A stretch of 64,000 bases of DNA from Epiperipatus broadwayi (Eukaryota; Onychophora; Udeonychophora; Euonychophora; Peripatidae): positions 1,170,517-1,234,516 of the forward strand of contig JAQFVV010012575.1 of the NCBI GenBank assembly GCA_028023455.1, given 5' to 3'. Positions 11,943 through 24,109 of this stretch are shown here, piece by piece; within the stretch, counting starts at the first letter, position 1; every line of letters begins with the position of its first letter. The notes beneath the pieces are model-generated. The model was given only the letters and a program-made list of their open reading frames with translations. It was not told where the DNA came from and searched no databases. The position numbers and the translations under genes are program-made.

Positions 11943-12727
11943 CTAATTTATAGTTCTGTTTGATCTAGTTAGCATGTGAGTGGTTCTTTCTAGGGAGTTT
12001 GTTGGTTGATCATCATTAAGTACCAATATTTTCACAAGCACAGCATGATGATCTGAGAAGGCCATGGGACATAAATTTGCCTCCATTCCTGGGATCAAAA
12101 TTGGGGGTACATATATCAGGTCAATCAATGAATGGGTGAATGGGCCAACTTAGTATAAAAGGAATAATCACCTTCATGGAAAAACTGTTTACCACTCACA
12201 AGGAGCTGGCTAAGGTGGTTCACATATTTGGCCTGAAATTGGTCATACTTGTGATTATAATCACCAATTGTCAAGGTTGGGAAAGGGCTGGTTCTCAAAA
12301 TACTATTGATTGAGTTTATAACACTAAATACAGTTTCAGAGTCCTCTGGAAGGTACAAATTTACTATGTTAAATGAGTGGCCTTTATCCTGTACAACTGC
12401 AATTAGACAATTTAAATTGATCATCAAAATTTTAAAGAAGGAGATGGATGATTTCTTATTTATGATTATAGCTACTCTGCCTGATGCAGTTTTAGAAAAG
12501 GAGTAATGTAGGTAAACCACAGTCTGTAATAGATCAATGATTTTGTTATCAGACTGAAGGTATAATTTAATTTCGCATAAGCATGGTTTGTCTGGGTTGT
12601 GCTGTTTGAACCAATGTATCAGAGCATATTCCCTGTTAGCAGTGTTCAAGCCCCTTATGTTTAGTGATGCAATATACATTATTAATGACCTAATACCCAC
12701 TTGATGATGAATTAGACTAATATCCAA
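11943..12727 (-). pseudogene. LINE endonuclease domain (frameshifted)
   Basis: APE-like endonuclease that would nick target DNA to prime reverse transcription. The first 200 codons (12727-12125) hold SLNIRGLN (residues about 26-33), a CEIKL equivalent of the catalytic glutamate motif, and TLTIGDYNH. The reading then shifts frame at about 12128 into MIDLIYVPP and SDHHAVLV, the catalytic Asp-His pair. Both halves are needed for activity, so the frameshift makes it non-functional. The opposite-strand frame at 12306-12506 is a shadow. Confidence 0.8.
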
Positions 12728-13081
12728 CTGGGTCCCCTAGATCAAGCTCCCTCACTACTGTGACCTCAGGAATAGAACCCCCCACTCATCATGTGAGAGT
12801 AGAAGATGTTTCAATCTCCTCAACTAGAAATATCAGTTCTGGGTGGCCATTTTACAATGGGGTGATTTGCAAAGGGGAATATTTCAGGTTGAGGGGTATT
12901 GGGCCATTCAGATAGTCTACCTATGTTGGTGAACTAGTTTGCATCTTCTTTCCCTTAGGTGGGCATTCCTGGTCTACTGCTTCATGTAATTCTACAACCC
13001 CCCCACAAATTCTGATTCATTACAGGTTGTAGAAGGGGCAGATGATGGTTTAGGTCTCTTAGATCTTTTTGCCTTCTGCAA

Positions 13082-13209
13082 TTGGTTCAGGTTGTGGCTG
13101 GTGTTACAAGTTTATCTTCTGACTCTTGCTTGGAGTTATTCTTAATTGGTTAAGGTTGTGGTTGGTGTTACAAGTTTATCTTCTGACTCTTGCTTGGAGT
13201 TATTCTTAA
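13082..13209. repeat. 64-bp tandem duplication in LINE ORF1 area
   Basis: Two copies with period 64: units begin TTGGTTCAGG at 13082 and TTGGTTAAGG at 13146, and both contain CAAGTTTATCTTCTGACTC. There are only a few differences, so the duplication is younger than much of the LINE decay. Confidence 0.85.
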
Positions 13210-13215
13210 GCTGTA

Positions 13216-14220
13216 TATCCCATTGTGAAAGTTACTATAGTGAATGCTATTTTTAATGGAATACTTGCCTACTATAGTCCATAGATATGGTTTTTCAGCA
13301 AGATCTATGACAGACATATCTGGGGCTCATCTTCACATCTTCTATCCATCAGAACAGCTTACTTTTCCATATGTAAAGGGGGTCTCAATTTGATATGCCC
13401 TAAATCTTTTCTAACATATATTACAACCAAAATATATATATTGCAACACCTATTAATCCAATACTTAGTGTCATTTCTCCTCCAATATCATTATTTATTT
13501 CAATTTTATATGTCAAACAGTCATTTATTACAATTCATACCATTGAACATGCTGATTTGTTAGATCAGTATAACATCAAATCTTTCATTAGCAAATCATT
13601 TAAAAATTTAAATAAAATTGCTTACCTGTCCAGATATTTATGGATAACCCTATCAGTTGCTAAAACTCTTATCAAGTTCCACCCCCTATGTGCTCTTCAA
13701 TTGTGGTTGAAATTTCTTTTTAATTTATTACAGGGTACAATTCCAAGTAAAATATTTCTTAATGACTGTTTGAGCCAAATATTAAACATACATGTGTTTT
13801 GTGATATAAATATCTGGAAGACATCCTACACTTTTTTCAAAACTACTCCTACTTCTCATCTCTATGTCTCTTTATGTTTCATAAGAGAACAATGCATCTG
13901 TAATTATTCATGCTCTAATGACTATGTGGGTTTTCCATTATTTTATAATATTTGACAAAAAAAAAAAGTATTAGAAAAATAACAAAGAATGGTTTAACTC
14001 ATACATTGACTCTTTCAAATTTTTAGTCAGAAACATCATGACCAAACTTGGCAATCAACAATCTATCTCAGTTGTGCGTTTTTATAGCTTAAATATTTAT
14101 TTTCATCAACATTCTTCATCAATCTTAAAAATAAATATCTAGACTCCTTTTCAGTTTAGTTATCATGATTATAAATGAGACATTTATTTTATATAGCACA
14201 ATGTTTATGAATTGTAATAA
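13216..14220. other. AT-rich DNA, unassigned
   Basis: A 132-codon open frame lies on the plus strand at 13557-13955. It has no recognisable domain, no similarity I can name and composition like its surroundings. I do not call it a gene. Confidence 0.35.
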
Positions 14221-14430
14221 ACTGAAGATCAGCTTTTCAAGCTAATTCACATGTGCTTTATGAATCTTAATAATAAATGAATACTTAAGCATTTGGGTTG
14301 AAAGAATAGGTGGATTCATTCTATTCTTTCACAAAGACTTTATTTTGTGTTGGAAGTGAAAGTATTCATTTCTTATTAAGATTCATAAAGCACATGTCAA
14401 TTAGCTTGAAAAGCTGATCTTTAGTTTATC
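14221..14430. repeat. Foldback, family F
   Basis: The arms CTGAAGATCAGCTTTTCAAG and CTTGAAAAGCTGATCTTTAG are inverted; inner arms carry GTGCTTTATGAATCTTAATA and its complement. The centre contains TAATAAATGAATACTTAAGC. The terminal motif GATCAGC-TTTCAAGCTAATT also bounds the 27-28 kb complex. Confidence 0.85.
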
Positions 14431-14693
14431 ATGATTGTGTAATTTTAGAACATATTAATGTTCAATTTTAGATCACACTTCACTGGAATTTAACAACTTA
14501 TTGCATCATGTGTACCATTATGGGTGCAATTTTATTATACTTTTGCCTATACAACATAAATTTATTTGACTGTAAATATATTAATATTTGTACATAGTTT
14601 GTTATTAATAAAACTTTTTTTAACAAAAAAAAAGTTTAAAAAATATTAGTGAATTGATTACAAATTCATTTCACAAAATTTATATATATATAT
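14431..14693. other. AT-rich DNA ending in a (TA)n tract
   Basis: No gene seen. The short TATATATATATAT run at its end is the apparent landing site of the next element. Confidence 0.5.
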
Positions 14694-17404
14694 TGTAACC
14701 AGTTGGGTTACATGGCACACAGCAACATAGTTGTGTGTGTGTGGACATAATATATATAAAAAGTAAAGAAAAAGTAAAAATAAACACAGACATAAATTTT
14801 TATAGATATCTTCATTTCCTGGAATAAAAATAATAAATGAAGAGTTAAATAACTGAATTTAAAACAGAATTTTTTTTAAAAATTAAACAATTAAAAAGGT
14901 CTAATAAATATTATTTGTAATTTTGATTTTAAAAACAAGTATGGTATTTTTGAAATGTTTTAATTAATTAGTAAATCTAAGTAAAAACATGTATATCACA
15001 TTTTGATAAAAATTTCAAAATTGCTTTCAAAAGGATTAAAATTCTTTTTAATCAAGCTAAAAAACACTATTTTTAAATTTAGTGTTTTCATCATCTCACC
15101 AAGACTATAAAAAACTAGATGGAGAAAAAATTAGTTGTCTGGATAGTAGTTTTTGAAAAGAGAGTTGGCTAATATAGTTTGACTAATATTTTTGTAAGAA
15201 TTAGCTGCAGGTTGTTTGGAACTGTAGCAGAGAATGGCAACAGTAAAGCTTGCTGCAAAGGTGGCTAGTAGAATTGTACAGAGAACTGCCATGAAGATGT
15301 AAGAATGTAAGGAAGCAGCTGATCTACAGTTCAATAGTGGAGTTTAAATTCATATGAAGGAAAATGACCCACTTCTTCATGCTGAAATTCATAGCTTCAA
15401 ATGTGTTCTGAGAAAATAGCTTGCTGGCCTGAAGCTTACCAAATCCTAATCTAAATGGAACTAATTGCAGATCAACCCTTACATGGACTAGAAACTAAGC
15501 TTACCATGAGAACCTCATTAGTTGTTAAAAAAGTAATTATATGTATGCTGATGTATGTATATATATATATGTAGAGAAGCACAGATAAATGTATATATAA
15601 CTCGTGAGTTAGTTTAAAATCTTTAAAATACTTTTAAATTTATAACTTAATAACTTAAAGTAAAACAAATGAATAATTTGCTTGAGTCAAACATTTAAAA
15701 GAAAGATGATTTGATATATATATATTTAAAGAAATTATTTTGGTAATTCCTTATAAAAAATGACATTAAATAAATATAACTTAAAATGCAAGCATAATTT
15801 TGTTTGAATTAAAAATAAAAAATTGACATTCTAAAAGTGTTGATAATTAATTAAGCAACAATCAAAAAGTGACCTGTCATAAAAGTGACTATTTTCTTTA
15901 AAAAAAACAACTATAATTAGTTAAGCTACATGATAAAAAAGAACTTTTCTGTCAAAAATTGAATATACATTTTTTTTAAAAAAAAAAGTAAAAAAGAAAG
16001 CAAATTATATTTTATACATGCATTTGGGAATGTTATGTACTTTTATTATTAACCAAGGAATTAAATATGGAAAGTACATTTTGAATAACTTTTTATTTTG
16101 TCAGGTTGAAATCTGTAAACATTAATGTGTGCATATACATGCACAACATATATGTTAAATCAAGAAATAATTATGTATTATAAAATTAATAATTTTATTT
16201 TGACAAAAATGAAATATATGATGAAGACTTCTTTCTGTGTGTGTTTGCAATTCAATATGCACACACATGTATGTTAAATATATTATTGAAATATGACAGA
16301 AAATGAATTTCATTTATGTTATTCATCAATTGTACTGCACTCAGTGTATGCATATATATATATATCAAATGCATGTCAAATAGACATGTAAATTTTAATA
16401 ATTTTTTATTATTATTGGTATTTTATCTCATTTAAGACTGACAGTTTAAAATGTTTACTTTATAGCAAGTCAAATATGTTCAGAAATGACATGCACACAC
16501 ATGTATGTGTGTATAAATGTCAGTTTTATTCAAAATACCAATGTGTATCATGTCAGATAGACACTTATATGAAAAATTTTAATCATTTTTTTATTTATTA
16601 AATGTTATATCAAGCCACATGCATGTGTCCTGAATGGGGTTTAAGTATATCTAATGGAACATATGTAAACCATAATAATAACTTGAATTTTGTAGTAATT
16701 TTGTAAATCACAAATATGATAATTTTTTTTATTATATGCTAATCAAAATCAGAAGGCTTTAATATGTATAACAATATTTGACAGACCTGAATATCATTTT
16801 TTATATTGTTATTAATAAACTTGAATTCAATTGTTAAAATTGTATTAAATAATCATTTCTTGCTCACTACAACAGTTATTGAGCTTGTGTTTTTCTGAAC
16901 TAGATTCATGTAAAATGGCTGATATATAAATGAGGATGTATTTAATGCTTAAGGGACAGACAGTATGATATTGTCCTGGCTTGACATGAGGATTATATTC
17001 TTCAAAGCCCCTAGACTATATTTTATTTAGTTTAGTGTATTAGAAATTAAGTTTATAGATGTCCAGTGCATTAATAGTATTAAGTGGCCAGAGCATTGAT
17101 AATGATCAGCATGTTTTAATATTCCAGCATTGTTTTGATTTTTATGATTATTGATTATTATGTATTCTAATGGATAATGACTAAGATGGTTCATCCAAAT
17201 TAAGATTTAAATAATTGCCTCAAGCTGGAAATGGCTCAATGATTAACCAGGTTTACAAAAGACCCATTTTCAATCCAGTCACAAGATGGACTGTTGGTTT
17301 ATTGTATTGATATATTTTGATTGTGGATCATTTATGATGATAAATGGTTATTATGAGTATTACTTATACTTATTTTGACTTATTTATAATGCTGGTTGAT
17401 ATTG
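14694..17404 (+). mobile_element. Probable solo LTR, copy L1 (3' end lost)
   Basis: Begins TGTAACC directly after a (TA)n tract and is colinear over its whole length with the complete copy at 59563-62101. Shared words include GTTGGGTTACATGG, AAATTCATAG, GATGATCAGCATGTTTTAAT and CATTTTCAATCCAGTCACAA. Similarity stops near 17404, where other sequence begins, so the 3' end is missing. A TATA-like box (TATAAAAA at 15106) lies about 412 bp in, and an AATAAA lies near 16814. No protein frame is conserved between the copies. The LTR reading rests on the TG...CA ends of the intact copy plus promoter and poly(A) signals. Confidence 0.65.
15106..15113 (+). promoter_or_regulatory. TATA box of LTR L1
   Basis: TATAAAAA sits about 412 bp inside the LTR. 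The equivalent boxes in L2 and L3 are about 430 and 480 bp in, so the position is conserved although the flanks have diverged. Confidence 0.5.
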
Positions 17405-17405
17405 A

Positions 17406-17436
17406 AGCGGAATCTGAGATTCAGATTGCGCTTCAC
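17406..17436. other. Short perfect-arm hairpin
   Basis: GAAGCG, a mismatch, then AATCTGA, and after a 3-base turn TCAGATT, a mismatch, and CGCTTC. It lies exactly where similarity between L1 and L2 ends, so it may mark the end of another inserted element. Confidence 0.6.
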
Positions 17437-18875
17437 AGCCCACTTCAAATCTTCCGCTACCAACCTAAATTCAAACCCTATTCTTGCGTATATATTCCAC
17501 TCACTAACACATTTTTTATCCTTTTGTTTGAGTATTATTAACTAATATATTTATTAACGAAGATATATGCCTAGATATCTGAATTTAAACACACAAAATA
17601 AAAATAATAAATATAGTATTTAAAGAGGGAATACATATACACAATAGGGAACAGAAGATTAATTATAACAAGCTATAATATCAATATATTATATTTTCTG
17701 CATTTTGTTATTCTATAAAAGATATAATAAGTATTTATTAATTGCAGTGCAGATATCTATAGATATTGTAGAGACAAATGTGCTGAGCAAATATTTATTG
17801 GAAAAGTTCGTTATATGTAATTTTATAAAATTGTGTTTTTAAATTACTTTTGCTATTAAAATCCACTTTTCTTTTAAATCCAATATGGAAGATGCGATTG
17901 TAATTAGTCAAAATTAATTAAAGGTGAGAAGCGTAATCTTGTATAATATTCTAACATAACTTTAACTAAATGTTTCTCTAAAATCAAAAGTAGAAACTAA
18001 ACTTAATTGATTTACTTTTGTTACAAACATTTTTTTTTATCAATTTAATTTCGAATTGAAAACTTATCTCACAATGGCATCTTCCAGCACAATGGGTAAA
18101 TCGTCTGTACAAATTCTTTTAAAAATTAATTGAATTAGATAACAATTAGCAATGACCAATCAGAAAAGGATTCCAAAAATACCAAGGCATGGAATAATTA
18201 TGAATTAATTTGAGAGAGTAACTAAGACAGTCAATGAGAGCAGTCACCAAGAAAATTTGCATTTGTTAATTTCAATGTGTACTGAGTAAATCTAAGTCAC
18301 CTTTCTCGTCATTCGAGATGGCTTTCCCTGGAATCTGTGCCCATGGATCCCGATACTCATAGATTATAATTATATGCCTATTTGTTAAATAATAAACTTA
18401 TTGCTTGCCTGAATAACTATGCTTGACAAACTAGATCTAGTCCCTGAGGGAATTGAAATCATCAAAAGAACCACCACATTTTACAGAGGTAATCATTTCA
18501 AATGCTACTAGACCTTTAAAGTTACCGTGAATAATTTTAACTCTCACCTATCTATTTCTTTAAACATTTTGTAAAGCTTTCATTTGTAAAATTTAATATT
18601 CGTTATGAATCAATTTGTAAAATTCTTACCTTTTTGTTAATTGTACCTTGTTCTCTCTATATATAACTTAGCTGTAATCTCTCCTACATTAAACCTCTCC
18701 TGAATAATTATTAGTTCTTAATTTCATATCTATGCAGCAATACTTTATTTTCATTATTATAATTTATACTTTCATATACTAAATTATATGTCGATAATTT
18801 CCCCAGAATCGCAAATGCTTATGCTATCTCTTTTAATAAAAGGAAACCTTCCTTACCTTTCAGAGGGTAATTAAT
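17437..18875. other. Unique AT-rich DNA
   Basis: Slightly less repetitive than its surroundings. A short G+C-richer patch lies near 18300-18350. No splice-bounded coding exon could be supported. Confidence 0.35.
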
Positions 18876-19299
18876 CTAGTATTTTTTAAAAACAAATTTG
18901 TTATTCTTAGTATAGCGGGTGCCTGCCAGTCTGGGGAAATAAAATCAGAATTTGATAATTATTGTACAGTGTTATTTTCAAAAACTAAGTAAAAATCTAT
19001 TTTCTTAGAAATGTGTTTTTTTTTGGTTAATTAAATAATAGCGCTAACTTCTAAAATCTGCAAATAGATTTATATGAATTAAATTAACTAGTATTTTTTA
19101 AAAACAAATTTGTTATTCTTAGTATAGCGGGTGCCTGCCAGTCTGGGGAAATAAAATCAGAATTTGATAATTATTGTACAGTGTTATTTTCAAAAACTAA
19201 GTAAAAATCTATTTTCTTAGAAATGTGTTTTTTTTGGTTAATTAAATAATAGCGCTAACTTCTAAAATCTGCAAATAGATTTATATGAATTAAATTAAT
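18876..19299. repeat. 212-bp tandem duplication
   Basis: Units at 18876-19087 and 19088-19299 are almost identical, differing mainly in the length of a T-run (9 versus 8). Each contains AGCGGGTGCCTGCCAGTCTG. Near identity implies a recent duplication or an assembly artefact. Confidence 0.95.
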
Positions 19300-21073
19300 A
19301 TTACTTTCGTGAAATCAATAGCCACCACCGACTTTATATATATTTAATAATATGAAAAGTATTTATTTATTAAAGCATCCAAAACCAAAGATTTATAGTA
19401 TTTATACGTTGTGGAAAGTTTAAGTGTAGTTTAAAGTAATACATAAAGGGGGGGGGATCCTTTAGTTCTATGAGCTATATTATATTAGCATTAAATGCAA
19501 TTCTTCCATATCCACGTAGTAATCAAATCATACCGGTACGCTAGGTTTTTATTAATAAAGATAGGCGATAATTCTTTATTCCTTAGTTAAATATATATAT
19601 TTATATTAATGCAAGCGTTACGTGTATACCGGCCTTTCATTATATATATCTTTGTGCTTCGTTCATTTTTACTTCCAATACCAAGGACAAGGTTTGGCAA
19701 ACCTCTTTGGATTTCTTCAGCGTGAGATATTATTGCATAAGGTTCGCTCTGGCAAAAGTCCAGCCTATGGCAATTCAATAAAGCGCATTCTTCGTTGTTT
19801 ATGACCCGACCCTGCCGACGTTGGCAGAGAGTCGCCTTCTTTAACTGTGAATTGAAGCATCTTCTTGGATCTTAGAATAGATCTCTCTATTGCCATCATA
19901 CACGTACCGCTCTCCCATATTTTGTTCTCATTAAAAGCCTATTAATTCTCCTAAACCGTACTGTTATGATTATGCTAAATGGATTGCCATTTTTTTTTTT
20001 ATATATGTTTCATTCACACTTTCAGATACGATATTTCTGCCATTATTATTATTTCCCAAATTAGCTTCCCACACATGTTCTTATATAGCAAATGCAAATA
20101 TTAATTAAATATAATTATCCTTATCCTCCAACTCAATAAACTTAAGTATTGGTACGAGTGCTATTGTTTTATTAATGGTGGATTCAAAGAACTTTATGTA
20201 ACTGTAGTCTAGCGCTATTATTAAAAATCTTATGTATCCCATTCCATCGATAAATTATTGACATATAAATAGCCGCATTATAGTAAAGCCATGAATTATT
20301 TGTTATTGATGATTAAATATGTTCCTTTTATAGCATTGTAAGGGAGGTTAATGTCGTCCAAGGGAGATAAACACCCATTTTATTTACATTGTAACACCAA
20401 TAACGTTTGCAATCATATATATTCCAAGTTGATTTAATAAATCTCATATCTTTCTAAATATCTAAGTCATTGTTTCATTTATTGAATAGAAATGGATTTG
20501 ATGTTATATAAAAAAGGTTCCACTTACTAGATGAGCGAAAATCGCTAATCATAATATCCTGTACATGAATAAAGTTCAAATAAGAGTCTTTTTGTGTCAC
20601 AACTTTGTGATGCTGGCGTGGTAGAAATAAATTAGATCAGTATCATTGAAATTGTTGCTCATAAGTTGGTAGATCTGGTAAATAGGCAAATAGGGCAGAG
20701 TTCATGAATGTTCCTGACTTATGTATCTTGCGCATGACTGGACTCGAGGTACTTTTGCCTAGATGCTAGATCTTGTTATATGAACAGACGAAACCGAACG
20801 GTACAATATATGGTTAATTATATCAGTTTCTCTAAAAAGTTAACTGATCTCTTCTGATCTAATAATTATCTGACTGATCACACATAGATTCCATGATCTC
20901 ATGCTCTCTTTAATATATAAAATCTCTTGAATATATTTATGAATATTAAAAATTATGTTAATATTTAATTTTAAAATTTTGTTTATTATACATTTTTTGA
21001 TGTTAACCATCATCCATGATCCTCTCAGGTATGAGCACCTGATACTCCTTCCTGTTACTATATATATATATAT
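19300..21073. other. Unassigned DNA
   Basis: Overlapping open frames at 19587-19804 on both strands show no family motif. A short inverted repeat CTGCCGACGTTGGCAG lies near 19812. A G-run is at about 19448-19457. No RNA gene seen. Confidence 0.35.
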
Positions 21074-23278
21074 TGTAACGAGCATAGACGTTCGTTACAT
21101 TGTTTTTTTTTTTTTAAATTTATTAAACATGAAAGTAAATTAAAAAGTTCGCATTTAAAAATTTTCTTTAAGAATTAAAAATTGAAATTAAATATCATCT
21201 TAAACTCTTATTAATTAAATCGCACAGATAATGAAAAATTATTAAAATAAAAATTTATTAAAGAAAAAGTATTTTAAAACTAAATTTTAAAAAGATTTGG
21301 AGATAAAATTATATCTTTAAATTTATCTTTAAACATATTTTTGATTTGGAAAACAGGTTAATTAATCAGAAATGGAAATGATTGTTAATTAGTTAAATGT
21401 AAACCAGCCTTCGGCATTTAAATGTAAAAACACCGGTCAATAAGAAAACAATAGAAACTTTCAGCAAATGAAATAAATCCATTTGGAAATCGGACCTCAA
21501 CGAAAAGGATCATCTCATTGATGACGTAATGTTAAGTCAATCCTTCGAATACGTATAAAAGGAAAATTTGGAAATTATTAATTAGTGACTAGTTATTGAT
21601 GATTATTAGGATGTAACAGCTAGGTGTTAGTGCTGAGGGGATTGAAAAAGACGCACAGCTTCAATCCCTTCAGTTCTGCTAAGAAAGGAAGAAAAATGAA
21701 CCATCGTTTCTACATTGAGGACAAACTACACTAAAAAATCTCCGGATGGATAAATAAATCGGCCAACAGGATACCAATCTTCGGACGACGTGGGAATTCA
21801 CGTTCAAACGGCAAGGAATATATGAAGATGAACTATTTAAATAACCGTAAGAACTTTAAAATTTATGAACAGTAAATTAAAAACTTTCCAGATTTAAATA
21901 ATTGCAATATTATTCTATCTGACCAACATTATTTATTAATTAGTTATAATTTTATTTAATGTATTTATTTTGTAAAATCATTTCCATTTATTTATTTTTT
22001 GTTCTTTAAGTTTTATTATGATTTTTGTTTTCCGTTAAGTTAAATTATATAAATGTTAAACTTAAGTCGGGCGTGAATGGCTGTATAGATTTGTAAAGTT
22101 ATATTAGGGGAGGGTAATCTTAGGTTATTTGTTTCGTGGTTAGATTGGGTCAATGGATTGGATATATTGGTGTGATTAGTAGATGTAATATTGATTCGCC
22201 ACGGGCAGAATCGCTTCATACGCCGCACACTTCCGTTTGCCTATGGAAGGAATTATAAGTCGGATACCGCAGTTCCTTTCTATGGAGTTTTTTGTTTTAT
22301 TGCTCTTCTTTAGAGATAGATGTAATATTCCTATCTCATAAGAGGCAATTTCTTCTTTTAACCTTTTGTGCTGTCGTATTTTATTACATTGAATACATCG
22401 ATGTATCAGATGAATTGATGCCAGTTTGACTACGAATTTTAGCCTAAGGTTAAATAGGGATAGAATATTTTAATTTCAATGCAAATCTATGTAGTATTCA
22501 TGCTCGACCCTAAATAAAAATGCATTAAATTTAAGTTGTTTATAGATGCTTGCATGGATTGTTTATCGGTTAACTATGTTTTGCGTTTTCATATTTGATC
22601 AAAATATATAGACATTCGATAAATAATGATACCTTACGGTGAGTATCTAAAATGTATTTATTCGGATGCCTTTTAAGTTGTTGGTGACAATGCAAGTATC
22701 TTATGGTGAATACTATTGGGTTACATATAAATTTCCCTCCGCAATTGTCAGTAATCAATAATTTTATATTTTGATCGCTTATGTTTACTTTGGAATGTTT
22801 TTAACCGTGTAATCTATGTAACCGATCTATAGCAACTTATTATAACAAGCTTTTATAATCCCATCTGTGCGAACTTAATTAAAATGTAAAATTAGAATGT
22901 AATAGTAATTAAAGGTAAATTAAAGTCAACAATCAAAGTTAAAAATAATGTTAAATGAAAAAGTGTAAACTAATACTAAAATAATTTCAAATCTTATATA
23001 TATGTGCATAAATAAATGTTTGTGTGTTAATTACTGGCAGTGGCTTATTTTATTCTTTTTTTTATATATACTCTTAGATTATCTTATTAAATCTCTGCTA
23101 TTCCACTGAGCTAGTGACATGGGCTAACGACCGGAATCAAAATTTAAAAAAAAAAAAAAAATTTTTTTTTTTTTTGACTTACGTATCTGCCTACTTTATA
23201 AATTTTTCTAGGTTCAAATGCCTAGATGGCGCCCCGTAGTGCAGTTTACGTTAAGTCGTCATTCTCCGGATCATTACA
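21074..23278 (+). mobile_element. Probable solo LTR, L3 (about 2.2 kb)
   Basis: Starts TGTAACGA and ends TCATTACA, flanked on both sides by (TA)n, so the ends are TG...CA with an 8-base imperfect inverted repeat. The first 26 bases can snap back (TGTAACGA against TCGTTACA), as in L1 and L2. A TGACGTAA (CRE/AP-1-like) site near 21523 is followed by TATAAAAG at 21554. No conserved open frame is present. An A-run and T-run block (23143-23176) lies near the 3' end. It is related to L1/L2 in architecture but diverged in sequence. Confidence 0.6.
21554..21561 (+). promoter_or_regulatory. TATA box of LTR L3
   Basis: TATAAAAG, about 480 bp from the LTR start and about 30 bp after the CRE-like TGACGTAA. 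This is the most promoter-like stretch of this element. Confidence 0.5.
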
Positions 23279-23684
23279 ATATATATATATACACACATAC
23301 TAGATGTACCAAGTCTATGGAAAAACCATGTTTTTTAATTGATTGTTTTAACAAATTTTTTTTAAAGATTTAATAATTATTAATTTGTAAAGCACATACT
23401 CATTATGTAAATAATATATATTAAGGCTATAACCTTAAGACTATGCACCTAAAATGCAACAATAGGGATATCTACAAATCTAAACACAAGATTAATGACT
23501 TTAAAAGACAAAAGTGGCCACACTCTTATCTTTGACCTACTTTTTAATTATATAGGTAAATCTAAAGCATTTTGATTTGAGAGCATGAAGCTATTAACTA
23601 CTTTACTGATTAAGTCCACAATTTCTATCCAAGATAACATATGTGAAATCTTTCAATTTACAGTGAGTCAGTATGAAGTTCTTA
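23279..23684. other. AT-rich DNA with a direct repeat
   Basis: About 85 bp at 23360-23443 (containing TTAAGGCTATAACCTTAAGA) recurs in the same orientation at about 24020-24104, on the other side of family A copy A4. Confidence 0.7.
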
Positions 23685-23698
23685 TAATAAGAAATATT

Positions 23699-24002
23699 AA
23701 ACCACTAAACATCACATGATCAATAATAGTGTTTTCAATTTCATTCTCATAGTTTTGTAGTTAAATAGAGTTAAAAGGTGGGTGCTGGAGGGTTGCATTA
23801 GATCCTAAGATCTAGGTGCAGTGATCTCAGATCCAAGGCTCCTCACTGATGAAGGCCACAAGCCAGAAACTAGTCTGGGGATATTGGATGAGTAGGCAAT
23901 AGATAGGGATTTTATGCACAAGCCTTCTGGCATCCATTGATTGCTCTTGTTAGCACAAGATGGCACTACTATATGGAGAGTGTTGTTTTGTTTTGAATTG
24001 TT
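23699..24002 (+). mobile_element. Family A hammerhead repeat, copy A4
   Basis: Flanked by a perfect 14-bp target duplication TAATAAGAAATATT (23685-23698 and 24003-24016). It carries the family left terminus AAACATCACATGATCA, the hammerhead, and the right arm GGTTAGCACAAG-type segment. It lacks the long left arm, so it is not a full foldback. It inserted between the two copies of a pre-existing direct repeat. Confidence 0.85.
23831..23889 (+). ncRNA. Type I hammerhead ribozyme motif (A4)
   Basis: The best family A ribozyme together with A2. Stem I: ATCCAA (23831-23836) with TTGGAT, and TCCTCA with TGGGGA, separated by a GGC/TA internal loop. Core CTGATGA at 23846-23852. Stem II GGC/GCC with a 5-base loop CACAA. 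GAAA at 23866-23869. Stem III ACTAGT, with C17 at 23875. Every strictly conserved core base is present. The stem II closing position is A.A rather than G-C. Flanking family A sequence is shared with A1-A3. Confidence 0.8.
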
Positions 24003-24109
24003 TAATAAGAAATATTTTAAAACAATTTAAAGTTGTAATTAATAATTTGTAAAGCACATATTCACTATGTAAGTAATATATATTAAGGCTATAACCTTAA
24101 GACTATTTG

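Larger units (their letters stand above)
9300..13215 (-). pseudogene. Decayed APE-type LINE, nearly full length
   Basis: Non-LTR retrotransposon on the minus strand, broken by stops and frameshifts. In coding order: a basic ORF1-like tail near 13000-13100 (QKAKRSKRPK); an APE endonuclease start SLNIRGLN near 12660, GDYNH near 12255, and a closing SDHHAVLV near 12040; reverse transcriptase pieces at 11383-11189 (VPLLKKPQGP) and 11179-10970 (PLLVKTIENL, then LD); YIDD at 10690-10679; a thumb region at 10590-10078 (GKVTLLNAAVLPKITYFL); and a C-terminal CKK...HILQEC zinc-knuckle-like segment near 9780. G+C is clearly above the flanks. The endonuclease and thumb resemble the L1/Tx1 group and the RT entry resembles Jockey/CR1, so the clade is undecided. 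Confidence 0.85.

Noticed and set aside
11040-12506. Plus-strand open frames at 11040, 11319, 11350 and 12306
   Set aside because: Antisense shadows of the LINE coding remnants on the minus strand.
13557-13955. 132-codon open frame on the plus strand
   Set aside because: No recognisable domain, composition like the surroundings, no conserved copy; not enough to call a gene.
23080-23240. tRNA-like words (TAGCTCAGTGG on minus, GGTTCAAATGCC on plus) near the end of L3
   Set aside because: The two boxes are on opposite strands and cannot belong to one tRNA-like unit.
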